42,281 bases of DNA from Brucella pecoris (GCF_006376675.1 NZ_VEWK01000018.1:1-42281); one strand, 5' to 3'. Counted from the stretch's first letter, positions 15,718 through 24,662 are shown. The notes: generated by a model from the sequence alone, not told the origin. Made by a program: numbers and translations.

Positions 15718-15731
15718 TAGACGGCCGTCTA
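15718..15731. promoter_or_regulatory. 14-bp palindrome upstream of repA, candidate Rep/partition site
   Basis: TAGACGGCCGTCTA is a perfect palindrome about 190 bases before repA. A copy with one change, TAGACTGCCGTCTA, lies at the repA stop codon (17116-17129). Recurrence within one repABC locus suggests a site for RepA or RepB. It does not fit the usual repABC parS pattern GTT-N10-AAC. Confidence 0.5.
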
Positions 15732-15921
15732 TTTTCCAGAAAACGACACAAAAACAAATAGATAGAGCACCATCCGGCGAATCGATAAAATTTTGTTTAA
15801 TTTTAATGCTGGCACTAACTCTTTGTTAATTAGCCTGCCTCTTGCAGTAGAATAAGAATCGGACATAATGACGGTATTTAGGCGGTATCAGTTCCAGTGC
15901 CGTCACTAGGGATCCCAAGTA

Positions 15922-17118
15922 ATGAATACCGCAAATTCAGCAGCAGCTTTGTCGTTTGACGACATGATACTATCGCAAGGGCGCGAAATTTCTCGCAAGC
16001 TCAATCTGCTGCGTCACGAAAACTTTCCGCCGGATGCACGCAAGAGCATGCTGCGTCAGTTTTCTATGGCCGAGGCTGCATATTTCCTTGGTGTTTCTCC
16101 CAGCAATCTCAAGAAACTACATCTGGAAGGCAAAGGCGTCGAGCCTACAATTCTGTCAGGCGGTCGCCGGGCTTATAGTGTCGAACAGATCCAGGAACTG
16201 CGCCAGTGGCTCGATCAGAATGGCCGCGCCGAGGTAAAGCGCTATGTTCCGCATCGTCGCGGCAATGAAAAACTTCAGATCATCGGAGTCGTCAACTTCA
16301 AGGGCGGGTCCGGTAAAACTACGACGGCTGCGCATCTGGCCCAACATATGGCACTGACAGGCCATCGCGTACTTGCAATCGATCTCGATCCGCAAGCTTC
16401 ACTTTCGGCTCTCCATGGTATTCAGCCAGAACTCGATGATTTTCCGTCGCTGTATGAAGCAATTCGTTACGACTCCGAAAAGAAGCCTATTCGTGAAGTT
16501 ATTCGCCGGACTAACTTCCCAGGGCTTGATATTATTCCAGCGATGCTGGAGTTGCAGGAGTATGAGTATGATACACCGCTTGCTATGCAAAATGGCGGTG
16601 AGGGGAAAACATTCTGGAACCGTATCGCGCAGGCTCTGTCTGACGTAGACAGCGATTATGATGTCGTAGTTATCGACTGCCCTCCCCAGCTCGGTTATCT
16701 CACACTTACAGCACTCTCGGCGGCAACCTCAGTGCTCATTACCGTCCATCCGCAGATGCTCGACCTTATGTCGATGTCACAGTTTCTGCTCATGCTCGGC
16801 GATATTCTGAAAACAGTTCGCCAAGCAGGCGGCGCAGTGCAACTCGATTGGTTTCGTTATCTGATCACTCGTTACGAGCCGACCGATGTTCCCCAGGCTC
16901 AAATGGTAGGCTTCATGCAGAGCATGCTCGCCTCACATATGCTGAAGCACCAGATGCTGAAATCAACTGCGATTTCTGATGCCGGCCTTACCAAGCAAAC
17001 GCTTTATGAGGTCGATCGTTCATCGATGAATCGCGGTACCTATGATCGCGCCATGGAAGCCATGGAAGCGGTCAATGCTGAAATTCGCAGCCTCATTCAC
17101 GAGGCATGGGGGCGCTAG
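15922..17118 (+). CDS. repA: Plasmid partition protein RepA (ParA-type ATPase)
   Basis: The 398-residue protein has an N-terminal MerR-like DNA-binding segment (FSMAEAAYFLGVSPSNLKKL, about residues 48-67), followed by the ParA ATPase domain with the deviant Walker A KGGSGKTTTAAHLAQ (about 129-143), LAIDLDPQASLSAL and the Walker B region VVVIDCPPQLGYLT. Length and layout are those of RepA in repABC replicons. RepA with RepB segregates the replicon and represses the operon. AGGGA precedes the ATG at a suitable distance. RepB starts 63 bases downstream. Confidence 0.97.
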   Translation: MNTANSAAALSFDDMILSQGREISRKLNLLRHENFPPDARKSMLRQFSMAEAAYFLGVSPSNLKKLHLEGKGVEPTILSGGRRAYSVEQIQELRQWLDQNGRAEVKRYVPHRRGNEKLQIIGVVNFKGGSGKTTTAAHLAQHMALTGHRVLAIDLDPQASLSALHGIQPELDDFPSLYEAIRYDSEKKPIREVIRRTNFPGLDIIPAMLELQEYEYDTPLAMQNGGEGKTFWNRIAQALSDVDSDYDVVVIDCPPQLGYLTLTALSAATSVLITVHPQMLDLMSMSQFLLMLGDILKTVRQAGGAVQLDWFRYLITRYEPTDVPQAQMVGFMQSMLASHMLKHQMLKSTAISDAGLTKQTLYEVDRSSMNRGTYDRAMEAMEAVNAEIRSLIHEAWGR

Positions 17119-17129
17119 ACTGCCGTCTA
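17116..17129. promoter_or_regulatory. Second copy of the 14-bp palindrome, at the repA stop codon
   Basis: TAGACTGCCGTCTA overlaps the TAG stop of repA and lies before repB, a place where repABC replicons often hold a parS partition site. It differs by one central base from the perfect palindrome at 15718-15731. Confidence 0.5.
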
Positions 17130-17181
17130 AAGCGGCGAATATTGAATAAAATCAGGTCTCTGACCGGTTGAGGACGAGAGA

Positions 17182-18168
17182 ATGGCAAGAAAGAACATAT
17201 TCGAAAGCGTTATGCGGGACGAACCGGCGGCCGAACAGACCTCGCAGCCGGTCGACAACGTATCGCGTCGGTTCGGTGCCGCCAAGTCTCTTTCCGCATC
17301 AATTGACGAACTGGCAAAGCAGGCCGCCCAGAAGCTTGATGGTGAAACAATTGTCGAGCTTGATCCAAATGATCTGGATGCTTCCTTCGTGGCTGATCGT
17401 TTGCCTGATGCAAATGACGAAGATTATCTGGAGCTTCTGGAAGCCATTCGCGAGCGCGGTCAGGACACCCCTATTCTAGTTCGTCCGCATCCCGAGACCA
17501 GTAACCGCTATATGATCGTCTTTGGTCATCGCCGAGCACGGGTTGCCAGCGAACTTGGTCTCAAGGTTAAGGCTGTCATCAAGCCTCTCGCCAATTTGGA
17601 ACATATTCTCAGCCAAGGTCAGGAAAACTCTGCACGTGCAAATCTGAGCTTCATCGAGCGCGTTTTCTTTGCAGCACGCCTTGAAATGCTCGGCTTCGAA
17701 CGTGACGCCATACAGGCGGCATTGACAGTCGATTATCAGACTCTATCGAAAATGCTGACCATTCCAAAAGCCATCCCCGAACACATTCTTCTGGCAATTG
17801 GACCAGCAAAAGGTATCGGACGTGACCGCTGGCTGGAACTGCGCAAGCTGATCGAGATACCCGGCAAAAAGGATGCTGCAGAAGAACTTCTGGCGACGCA
17901 GGCATTTGAAAATGCATCGTCAGGTGACCGTTTTGAACAGCTTTACGGCTATCTGAAAGGCGGAAGGCAGAAGAAGCCTGTCACCAAAGCGGCTCTGCGT
18001 CCCGGAGCCAACTGGACGGCCTCGGACAAGTCGGTCAGCGCTATTATCAAACAGAATGGCAAATCAGCTACATTGGCGCTTGGTGCAGCCAACGGGCCTC
18101 GTTTTGCCGATTGGATTTCTCGCAATCTGGACCAGCTTTATGCGTCGTTTCAGAACGAGGAGAAGTAA
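17182..18168 (+). CDS. repB: Plasmid partition protein RepB (ParB-type)
   Basis: The 328-residue protein shows the ParB-family layout: a variable N terminus with an early basic segment (MARKNIFESVM), the ParB/Srx domain with LLEAIRERGQDTPILVRPH and YMIVFGHRRARVASELG (about residues 80-125), the following helix-turn-helix region containing NSARANLSFIERVFFAARLE, and a C-terminal dimerisation region. It would bind centromere-like sites and work with RepA. AGGACGAGAGA precedes the ATG. The downstream 300-base gap to repC encodes the antisense RNA that limits RepC. Confidence 0.96.
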   Translation: MARKNIFESVMRDEPAAEQTSQPVDNVSRRFGAAKSLSASIDELAKQAAQKLDGETIVELDPNDLDASFVADRLPDANDEDYLELLEAIRERGQDTPILVRPHPETSNRYMIVFGHRRARVASELGLKVKAVIKPLANLEHILSQGQENSARANLSFIERVFFAARLEMLGFERDAIQAALTVDYQTLSKMLTIPKAIPEHILLAIGPAKGIGRDRWLELRKLIEIPGKKDAAEELLATQAFENASSGDRFEQLYGYLKGGRQKKPVTKAALRPGANWTASDKSVSAIIKQNGKSATLALGAANGPRFADWISRNLDQLYASFQNEEK

Positions 18169-18320
18169 GTGAGTAAGCGTACGGACCAAAAGCTTTTGCT
18201 GCGGTTCAATTGTGTAGCCCTAATTCCGAAAGAGTAATCAAAGTCGGAATTAAGACATGCGTAAAAACAAATAGTAAGCGTATTTGCGTCGAAACTGTTC
18301 AGGAAGAGGAACGAGACAGC

Positions 18321-18360
18321 AAAAGAAAAGGCCCCCAAACGTCGCCGTATGGAAGCCCTT
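18321..18360 (-). terminator. Intrinsic terminator of the counter-transcribed RNA
   Basis: Read on the minus strand, AAGGGCTTCC can pair with GGGGGCCTT (one bulged base, two G-U pairs) and is followed by TTTTCTTTT. Confidence 0.7.
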
Positions 18361-18375
18361 CTCATTGGTTTAGCA
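18321..18375 (-). ncRNA. Counter-transcribed RNA of the repABC locus (incompatibility RNA)
   Basis: In the repB-repC gap the minus strand carries a promoter (TTGACA, 17-base spacer, GATTCT; 18381-18409) and, about 40 bases on, an intrinsic terminator ending in TTTTCTTTT. This gives an RNA of about 55 bases antisense to the repC leader. Known repABC replicons encode such an RNA here; it pairs with the leader to block repC expression and sets copy number and incompatibility. The exact 5' end is inferred from the promoter. Confidence 0.75.
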
Positions 18376-18380
18376 GCTAG

Positions 18381-18409
18381 AGAATCGCAAATCCACGAAT
18401 CACTGTCAA
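18381..18409 (-). promoter_or_regulatory. Promoter of the counter-transcribed RNA
   Basis: A perfect -35 TTGACA (complement of 18404-18409) and a -10 GATTCT (complement of 18381-18386) are 17 bases apart, pointing to the terminator at 18321-18360. Confidence 0.65.
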
Positions 18410-18468
18410 GTGTAATTAGCGTCATTTCGGCGGGTTGATTTCTTTTGCCTTGTGGAAGGTGAAGGAAA

Positions 18469-19656
18469 ATGGAGATTCAGTTAGCCTCGACGCCGTTTGG
18501 CAGTCGATCGATGACGCTTGCCTTGTTGGCAAGTCAGCAGAACACAAAACAGATTGCGCCGGGGACAGTTGTCGATAAATGGCAGCTGCATCGCTGGTTA
18601 TGTGAAGCAAAGGCCTGTTTCGGTCTAAATGACCGTTCTCTCGCGGTTCTTTCCGCGCTGATGTCATTCTATCCGGAAACAGAGCTGAGCGAACAAAGCA
18701 GCTTGATCGTATTCCCGTCAAATAAACAACTGGCACTACGCGCCCACGGAATGGCGGACGCTACCCTGCGCCGTCACCTGGCAGCACTCGTCGATGCCGG
18801 TTTTATTCACCGTCAGGATAGCCCAAATGGTAAACGCTATGCGCGCCGTGCCAAGGGTGGAGAAGTGCAAATCGCGTTCGGTTTCTCACTGGCACCGCTC
18901 TTGGTACGTGCTTCCGAACTGGAAACAGCAGCCGAACGGGTGAGGGCTGAAAAGTCCGCATTACGCGAAATGCGTGAACGCCTGACATTGCTGCGCCGCG
19001 ATATTACAAAGCTCGTCGAATTTGCCGTTCAGGAGAAACTTGCCGGAGACTGGCGCGACATTAATCATCGCTTCCGCTCCATTGTAGAAAGCATTCCGCG
19101 CCGTGCAGACCGTGAAGAGCTCGCCATGCTCGTTGAGGCATTGCGGAATATTCGTATGAATATCGATAACACATTGAAACTTCATGAAAATGTTCAAATT
19201 TTGAGCGGCAATGAATCTCAAAATGAGCGGCAGCAAATTGAATCAAATCCAGATTCCCATCTTGAAAAGACAACGTCTGAATTTATCGACCAGCGCGTAA
19301 CTGAAATCACTAGCGTAACCGTTGAACCTGTCATCTCGCTCGACATGGTGCTTCGTTCATGTCCGGAAATCACCGCCTATGCCATCTCATCTATCCGACA
19401 CTGGCAAGATTTATCCGATACAGCAGAGAAAGTACGCGCCTTCCTCGGTATCGATGGAAAGCTCTACGATCTCGCAAAGAAAACGCTCGGAATCCATAAC
19501 GCATCGATTGTAATTGCCTATATTCTGCAGCGCTATGAACAAATCCACTCCGCTGGTGGGTATCTTCGAATTCTGATTGAAAAGGCCGCTAATGGTGCTT
19601 TCACGATCAAGCCTATGTTGATGGCCGCTTTAAACATGCAGAACCGATGCCAGTAA
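18469..19656 (+). CDS. repC: Replication initiator RepC
   Basis: The 395-residue protein has the RepC signature start (TPFGSRSMTLALLASQ, about residues 8-23), the winged-helix DNA-binding region with DRSLAVLSALMSFYPE and RAHGMADATLRRHLAALVDAGFIHRQDSPNGKRYARR (around residues 50-125, quoted in parts), and a C-terminal domain containing LRSCPEI and YILQRYEQIHSAGGYLRIL. RepC starts replication of repABC replicons. AAGGA stands before the ATG. The leader is overlapped by the antisense RNA. An AT-rich stretch in the middle of the gene (about 19170-19260) is where the origin lies in studied family members. Confidence 0.97.
   Translation: MEIQLASTPFGSRSMTLALLASQQNTKQIAPGTVVDKWQLHRWLCEAKACFGLNDRSLAVLSALMSFYPETELSEQSSLIVFPSNKQLALRAHGMADATLRRHLAALVDAGFIHRQDSPNGKRYARRAKGGEVQIAFGFSLAPLLVRASELETAAERVRAEKSALREMRERLTLLRRDITKLVEFAVQEKLAGDWRDINHRFRSIVESIPRRADREELAMLVEALRNIRMNIDNTLKLHENVQILSGNESQNERQQIESNPDSHLEKTTSEFIDQRVTEITSVTVEPVISLDMVLRSCPEITAYAISSIRHWQDLSDTAEKVRAFLGIDGKLYDLAKKTLGIHNASIVIAYILQRYEQIHSAGGYLRILIEKAANGAFTIKPMLMAALNMQNRCQ
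19170..19260. other. AT-rich stretch inside repC, candidate origin of replication
   Basis: The coding sequence is clearly richer in A and T here than in flanking parts of repC. In characterised repABC plasmids the origin lies in an AT-rich section within repC, so the placement is by analogy only. Confidence 0.3.
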
Positions 19657-20366
19657 TCGACGCCTTGTTATGTGGTTGAATGATAAAATGCAGCCGCGCT
19701 GCTGCGGACGAGAAGCGTACCAATCACAGCTTGGCTATCTCAAACCGCAGAACACCATGAGCTAGATGATGGTTTTGCGATTAAGGTCACTCGGTTAACC
19801 GAAAATGTAGCGGAAGCGTATCTTTCCATGGACCTTGGTGCCGAATTGCATAAGTCAGTGTCTTTATCATTGCGCTTAAACTTCAGCCCCACACCTAAAT
19901 TTCGATTTGCCGGGAGGCTTTGACAGATACCAATGAAGTTTACCAAGACGCAACTTCTGCCTGCTTATCTGAATCGAATAAAGCTACCTGCAAAGAGGGT
20001 TAACAAGAGCCAGTACCTGCTGGTCGGTTTCTAGATCCCAACTAACTGCCGGGAAAAAACAAAAGGCAGTTCTGCAATGGGATGTACTCGAAAGCTTCCA
20101 GTCTCTTTCTGGCCCCATTCAGATCGCCAAGCAATGGGCTGTCGCAGGTTCGATCCCTTTCAATGTGAGAGGACTGTGTTCAGTGGGGGGAGAGCCAAAA
20201 TTCTTAACTCTTGAACTAAACCCCAGACGGCTTCCCGCTGGAGAGTGGGTATGCAAATTAGACATACCGGAAAGCATACTTTCGATTTCTGTTTTCGACA
20301 TCGCGCATGTATGACGAAGTATCATTCATCTGCAGAGTGCAATAAGCAAAAATTGGATATAAATTG
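19657..20366. other. Gene-poor stretch downstream of repC
   Basis: No intact gene is convincing here. A plus-strand frame reading about 19680-19923 is coding-like near its end (LDDGFAIKVTRLTENVAEAY, then LGAELHKSVSLSLRLNF) but has no start codon, and may be the 3' remnant of a lost gene. The segment GCAGGTTCGATCCC near 20143-20156 resembles a tRNA T-loop but no tRNA can be folded around it. Confidence 0.5.
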
Positions 20367-20621
20367 ATGGCATATATAACGGCAGAAATAAAATCTTCGA
20401 AAGTATATCATGGATACGATGAGGATAGGAAACCTGTTGTCGATGATTTAGACGGAGGTGAATTTGTAAAGAAACTTATCAATGTCTCTAGAATTCTATC
20501 TGTTACTGAAGATTATATTTTTATCGAATGTCCTCACAACACAGTGCAGACCTGGGAATATAAAGGAACGCTGGAGGAATTCAGGTTGAAACTGCGACGA
20601 GCCGGTGTCCCGGCGGAATAG
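20367..20621 (+). CDS. Small hypothetical protein
   Basis: The 84-residue cytoplasmic protein starts MAYITAEIKSS and contains RILSVTEDYIFIECPHNTVQ and a C-terminal helix LEEFRLKLRRAGV. It has alternating hydrophobic strands and no membrane segment or signal peptide. Composition is coding-like and lower in GC than the neighbours, suggesting transfer. A TTG one codon upstream is an alternative start, and the ribosome binding site is weak. I do not recognise its family; it stands alone between repC and a dehydratase gene. Confidence 0.6.
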   Translation: MAYITAEIKSSKVYHGYDEDRKPVVDDLDGGEFVKKLINVSRILSVTEDYIFIECPHNTVQTWEYKGTLEEFRLKLRRAGVPAE

Positions 20622-20709
20622 GCGTTAGGGATTCCTCCACTTGATGGTCACACAGGCTTGAAACTGAAGACGCGTGCGACACGGGTTTCTCTTGCAGTGG
20701 ATATGGAAA

Positions 20710-21870
20710 ATGAAAATCACGTCAGTCAACGTTTACTATGTGCGTGGACAGGGCCTGAAGCCGGTTCTGGTGCAAGTTCACACAGATGAAGGCATATCAG
20801 GATTAGGTGAGGCCGCCATTTCATATGGAAGTGGCGGTACAGCCGCAGCTGGCATGATTACAGACCTGAGCGAACGGTTTTTGCTGGGGGGCGATCCGCT
20901 GGCCATCAACCGGATCGTTTCGGATATATATGACCAGACGTTCTGGCTAAAGAACCCCGGCGGAATAGCATGTGCAGGGATGAGCGCCATTGAGCAAGCC
21001 TTATGGGATATTCGTGGCAAGGCCTTGAATGTGCCTGTATACGAACTTTTTGGCGGGAAAATTCGCGATGAGTTGAACTATTATGCGAACGGTTGGTACT
21101 TCGGAGCTAAATCTAAGTTAGATCTGATCAGGAAAGCTGCTGATGCAGTCGACGATGGTCATTATGCCCTGAAAATGTATCCGCTGGCTCAAATACAGCC
21201 GAACGGGACGTTGCGACATCCACGTGGACGATATTCTGACAATTTCGATGCCGTTACTGCTGGAATCGAGTTAGTGCGCGATGTGCGAAAAGCGGTGGGA
21301 CCAGATATAAGACTGATGCTTGACTTCGGTGGTGGAATTTCTGTCGCAGATACTGTGCGGTTTTGCGAGCGCACCAAAGAATATGATATCGAGTTTGTGG
21401 AGGAAATCACTGATCCGGGTGATCTCGGTGCATTGTCTCAAGTCGCTCCATTAATTGATATTCCGATTGCGGCCGGGGAAAGGCACTATCTCAGACATGG
21501 TTTCCGTGATCTTCTTGAGAAGCGCGTGATCAGCATATTACAGCCGGACATAGGTAATGCAGGCGGTTTTGCTGAGGTTCATAAAATTGCGGCGATGGCT
21601 GACGCTTACGGATTGAAGGTTCAACCGCATGTGTGTGGAAGTTCTGTTGCGGCAAACATCGCAACCCACCTGAGCGCATGCTTGCCCAATTTTTATATTC
21701 AGGAACATTTCCCTTACTGGGCTGACATACCCGGATATATCGAAGTGGCTACCGTATCCTTTGAAGAAAAAGCCAGGAATGGGAGTCTTCCAGTCTCCGA
21801 ACAGATTGGGTTTGGAGTTGAACTGAATGAAGCTAAAATGAAGGAACATCTTTGGGCGGTTATCGGTTAA
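20710..21870 (+). CDS. Enolase-superfamily acid dehydratase (mandelate racemase/muconate lactonizing enzyme family)
   Basis: The 386-residue protein has the N-terminal capping domain (ITSVNVYYVRG onward, VLVQVHTDEGISGLGEA) and a C-terminal barrel. Metal ligands are visible at the strand ends: Asp in LMLDFGGG, Glu in FVEEIT, Glu in IAAGERH. The His-Asp dyad of the mandelate racemase subgroup is present as QPHVCGS and LQPDIGNAGG. The second-strand motif is LKMYPLAQ rather than Lys-x-Lys, as in galactonate-type dehydratases. It probably dehydrates a sugar acid or other alpha-hydroxy acid; an epimerase is less likely. I chose ATG 20710, where the family fold starts; the reading frame is open further upstream. 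It is followed by a LysR gene. Confidence 0.85.
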   Translation: MKITSVNVYYVRGQGLKPVLVQVHTDEGISGLGEAAISYGSGGTAAAGMITDLSERFLLGGDPLAINRIVSDIYDQTFWLKNPGGIACAGMSAIEQALWDIRGKALNVPVYELFGGKIRDELNYYANGWYFGAKSKLDLIRKAADAVDDGHYALKMYPLAQIQPNGTLRHPRGRYSDNFDAVTAGIELVRDVRKAVGPDIRLMLDFGGGISVADTVRFCERTKEYDIEFVEEITDPGDLGALSQVAPLIDIPIAAGERHYLRHGFRDLLEKRVISILQPDIGNAGGFAEVHKIAAMADAYGLKVQPHVCGSSVAANIATHLSACLPNFYIQEHFPYWADIPGYIEVATVSFEEKARNGSLPVSEQIGFGVELNEAKMKEHLWAVIG

Positions 21871-21947
21871 ACGGCGTCATACTGCATACTGAGGGGTGAG
21901 GTGCGATCTGCTGTCGTTGAGTTGGCCGCAGGGACCAAGCTTTTAGT

Positions 21948-21961
21948 GTGGTTATTACCAC
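21948..21961. promoter_or_regulatory. Small inverted repeat before the LysR gene
   Basis: GTGGT-TATT-ACCAC lies about 105 bases upstream of the LysR start and may be an autoregulatory site. Evidence is symmetry and position only. Confidence 0.3.
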
Positions 21962-22067
21962 TATTTTCGTTTGCCCTTGACACTGTTGTAGGCGAGTGTG
22001 TGCCGCAACTAAAATGTCGGGATGATATCTGATGAAAAAGCCAGGGAAACAGAACTGGGAAGTGGGG

Positions 22068-22973
22068 ATGAACCTCATCTACTTTTCAGCCTTCCGGGCA
22101 GTGATGTTAACTGGAACGGTGAGTGCGGCTGCCGAACTTATCGGGAGAAGTCAACCAGCCGTCAGCCGGCTTCTGAATAAGCTTGAGACCGAATTGGGTG
22201 TCACTCTATTTGAGCGCAGAAAAGGACTGATTACCCCGACATCGGTTGCGCACCTTCTTCTGGATGAAATCGATCGAGCCTATACGTCTCTCGACTCTCT
22301 GAGAAATTTTGCGGCAACGGTTGCCGAAGGTGAGACCAGTCGCGTTACTGCCGCTGTTATGCCTGCCCTTGGGATAAGTTTCATGCCCCAGGCGCTAAAG
22401 AAGTTTAAAGCCAACTGGCCGCAGACACGTGTTCAGCTGAATATACGTCTTTCTGCCAAGATCGAAGAGTGGGCTGCGTCACAGCAACTAGATTTCGGTC
22501 TAGCTGAACTCCCATTCCGCAGATCCGGCTTCCAAACAGAAGTTTTCAGCGATGCCCCATATATTGCTGCGGTACCGTGTGACCATCATCTAGCCAACCG
22601 TGACAAAATTGAACCGCCGGATCTTCGGAACGTGCCGTTTGTTTCGTTCGCCTCATTCACCGCTGCCGGCCCGATCATTACACAAGCGTTCCGCGCGTCA
22701 GGTGAAAAACTCGACCCAGCTTATGAAACGACAATTTCCGCTGCCGCATACGAATTTGCCAAAATTGGACTGGGCGTAGCGTTAATAGACCCTTACACAG
22801 CCATTCACCAACTGGATGAGCGTGTAAAATTGGTGCCATTTCTGCCGAAAATACCTTTCAATGTGGCGCTACTTCGTCCCTATTCCCGTCCACAAAGTCG
22901 CGTGTCGGAAGCACTTCTAGACCTTTTGTTCAGCGAACGAGACGCAGTCTTGGCGAAGTTGCCGCATTTCTAA
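22068..22973 (+). CDS. LysR-family transcriptional regulator
   Basis: The protein of about 301 residues has the LysR helix-turn-helix (FSAFRAVMLTGTVSAAAELI, then SQPAVSRLLNKLETELGVTLFERRKG) and a complete effector domain. I favour ATG 22068 (MNLIYF), which matches the usual spacing to the helix-turn-helix and follows GGGAAG; ATG 22032 would add 12 residues. It lies between the acid dehydratase and the transporter operon that starts at 23115, in the same direction, and a perfect dyad precedes that operon, so it probably controls it. Effector unknown. Confidence 0.88.
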   Translation: MNLIYFSAFRAVMLTGTVSAAAELIGRSQPAVSRLLNKLETELGVTLFERRKGLITPTSVAHLLLDEIDRAYTSLDSLRNFAATVAEGETSRVTAAVMPALGISFMPQALKKFKANWPQTRVQLNIRLSAKIEEWAASQQLDFGLAELPFRRSGFQTEVFSDAPYIAAVPCDHHLANRDKIEPPDLRNVPFVSFASFTAAGPIITQAFRASGEKLDPAYETTISAAAYEFAKIGLGVALIDPYTAIHQLDERVKLVPFLPKIPFNVALLRPYSRPQSRVSEALLDLLFSERDAVLAKLPHF

Positions 22974-23017
22974 CTGACAAAAATTGTTAAGTGTCAGGAA
23001 TTTCCCCGCTCCTAATC

Positions 23018-23038
23018 ATTATGCGTTTACCGCATAAT
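23018..23038. promoter_or_regulatory. Perfect inverted repeat upstream of the transporter operon, candidate operator
   Basis: ATTATGCG-TTTAC-CGCATAAT lies in the 141-base gap between the LysR gene and the flavoprotein gene at 23115. It contains the T-N11-A form used by LysR proteins and is a likely target of the regulator just upstream. Confidence 0.55.
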
Positions 23039-23114
23039 GGAGGCCGATTTTTCTATTTTGAGCATTCCGAATTAGCTGTTGTACTCGTCGGACACAGAGG
23101 AGGGGAACAGCTAA

Positions 23115-24635
23115 ATGAACATGGAGACTGCGCGGGACCAAAGTTATGACGTGATCGTCATAGGTGGCGGTATTAACGGTACCAGCGCTGTCCGCGAACT
23201 CTGCGCCGCTGGCTATAAGGTTCTGCTTGTCGAAATGGGTGATTTCGCAAATGGCGCATCGAGCAGGTCGTCCAGAATATTGCACTGCGGTCTCAGATAC
23301 TTTGAGACCAAGCAGCCGGTCCGCACTTTCGCATCGTCACCTTATAAGTTGAAGAATGCGGTTTCCATGGCTCGTGCTGCAATGAACGCGCGAGAAGAAC
23401 TGGTGCGCCTCCGGCCGGAACGATGCAAACCCTTTAAAATGTGCTTTCCCTTATACGAAGCAGATGAGTTGCGTGGATGGCACCTGGATATTGGATTTTC
23501 GCTCTTGAAGCGCCTCGGGTCGGGCCGTCTGCCACTGGAGTACCAACGGCACAAACGCAACTTTGACACCTCTGTGCCCCTAGCAAAGGATCTACGAGAT
23601 CGAAATCAACTGCGGTCTATAGCGACTTACCGCGAATATATAATTGACTGGCCTGATAGGCTTTGCGTCGATGCAGTTATTGAAGCTGAAGAACTCGGCG
23701 CTGATATTCGTTTGTTCACTATCGCCAGCATTAAGGAAAAAAACGCTGAGGGTTTTTGGCAGGTTGATCTTAGCTCTGCAGATCGTGAAACAAGCAGTGT
23801 ATTTGCACCGATTATTCTCAATCTAGCCGGAACATGGATAGACGACGTTCTAAAGCCCGTGTTCAGAGGAGAGAATGATCGCCTAATTCATGGGACGAAG
23901 GGCGCCCATATCGTTGTTCGCTTGCCTGAATATTACCATGGGCACGGGGTGGCGGCGCTCAACAGATTGGGGATGCCTATTTATTGTCTGCCGTTCAAGG
24001 AGGACCTTTATCATATTGGTCCGACGGAAACCTATTTCGAATCTGATGCCAGTAACGTTAGCGCAGATGACGACGATATCGAGTTTCTACTCGATGAAAT
24101 CAATTTTCTTCTCCCCGCTCTCAACCTGACGAGACGGAATGTCGAATTTACCTGGGCTGGTGTGCGACCGTTGACCTTCAATCCCCAAAACCCCGACGGC
24201 GATAGAGTTAGGCAAATCCATGATTTGAAGGGAAGGGGCTACCCAGGAATTTTTGCGATGACCGCCGGGCCGGTCATGAGCCATCTGAGTGCAGGAAGAG
24301 AGCTCCTGGCCACGGTAGATGCAAACACTCCTGTACGGCGCCATCGGCAAAAAAGCCAAATGCAACGCACGCATGCGCCGCTGGGCACGGATGCGATCAC
24401 ACCATCGTTTCGAAACTACGTATCGCACGAACACGCCCATGATCTGAGAGGTATCTTCTATACACGCAGCGGCATCGGTTGGGGGCGGCACATAGACCGG
24501 GCCACTGCCACAGATGCAGCCAATGAAATTGCCGATCTGCTAGGATGGGAGCCCGAACAGATCGAGCGGGAAGTAGACAGGTTTCTTCAATTCCAACGGG
24601 AAATTCACCGTTCGGGAGAACCTGCAAAATCATAA
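23115..24635 (+). CDS. FAD-dependent oxidoreductase, GlpD-like
   Basis: The 506-residue protein resembles FAD-dependent glycerol-3-phosphate dehydrogenases. It has the dinucleotide-binding motif VIVIGGGINGTSAVREL (about residues 13-29), ASSRSSRILHCGLRYFE close to it, and a C-terminal alpha-helical domain with FYTRSGIGWGRHID. GlpD enzymes oxidise sn-glycerol 3-phosphate or related compounds and pass electrons to quinone. It leads an operon with an amino-acid-type ABC importer, so the substrate may be an amine or hydroxy acid rather than glycerol phosphate. GAGGGG precedes the ATG. The next gene starts 27 bases on. Confidence 0.8.
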   Translation: MNMETARDQSYDVIVIGGGINGTSAVRELCAAGYKVLLVEMGDFANGASSRSSRILHCGLRYFETKQPVRTFASSPYKLKNAVSMARAAMNAREELVRLRPERCKPFKMCFPLYEADELRGWHLDIGFSLLKRLGSGRLPLEYQRHKRNFDTSVPLAKDLRDRNQLRSIATYREYIIDWPDRLCVDAVIEAEELGADIRLFTIASIKEKNAEGFWQVDLSSADRETSSVFAPIILNLAGTWIDDVLKPVFRGENDRLIHGTKGAHIVVRLPEYYHGHGVAALNRLGMPIYCLPFKEDLYHIGPTETYFESDASNVSADDDDIEFLLDEINFLLPALNLTRRNVEFTWAGVRPLTFNPQNPDGDRVRQIHDLKGRGYPGIFAMTAGPVMSHLSAGRELLATVDANTPVRRHRQKSQMQRTHAPLGTDAITPSFRNYVSHEHAHDLRGIFYTRSGIGWGRHIDRATATDAANEIADLLGWEPEQIEREVDRFLQFQREIHRSGEPAKS

Positions 24636-24662
24636 CGAAACAAAAAAGAGGAGTGAACTGAA

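Larger units (their letters stand above)
14755..15921. other. Non-coding spacer between the IS element and repABC
   Basis: I see no convincing gene in about 1.1 kb. The stretch is AT-rich toward repA and holds several dyads: CTAAAGC-N7-GCTTTAG at 14818-14838, GCCATCATT-N10-AATGATGGC at 15569-15596 and the palindrome at 15718-15731. The promoter of repABC and possible partition sites are expected here. A few open frames of about 60 codons lack ribosome binding sites and coding-like composition. Confidence 0.6.

Noticed and set aside
20120..20190. tRNA gene or tRNA remnant, from a GGTTCGATCC T-loop-like sequence
   Set aside because: The flanking bases do not form the T stem, and no acceptor, anticodon or D arm could be folded.
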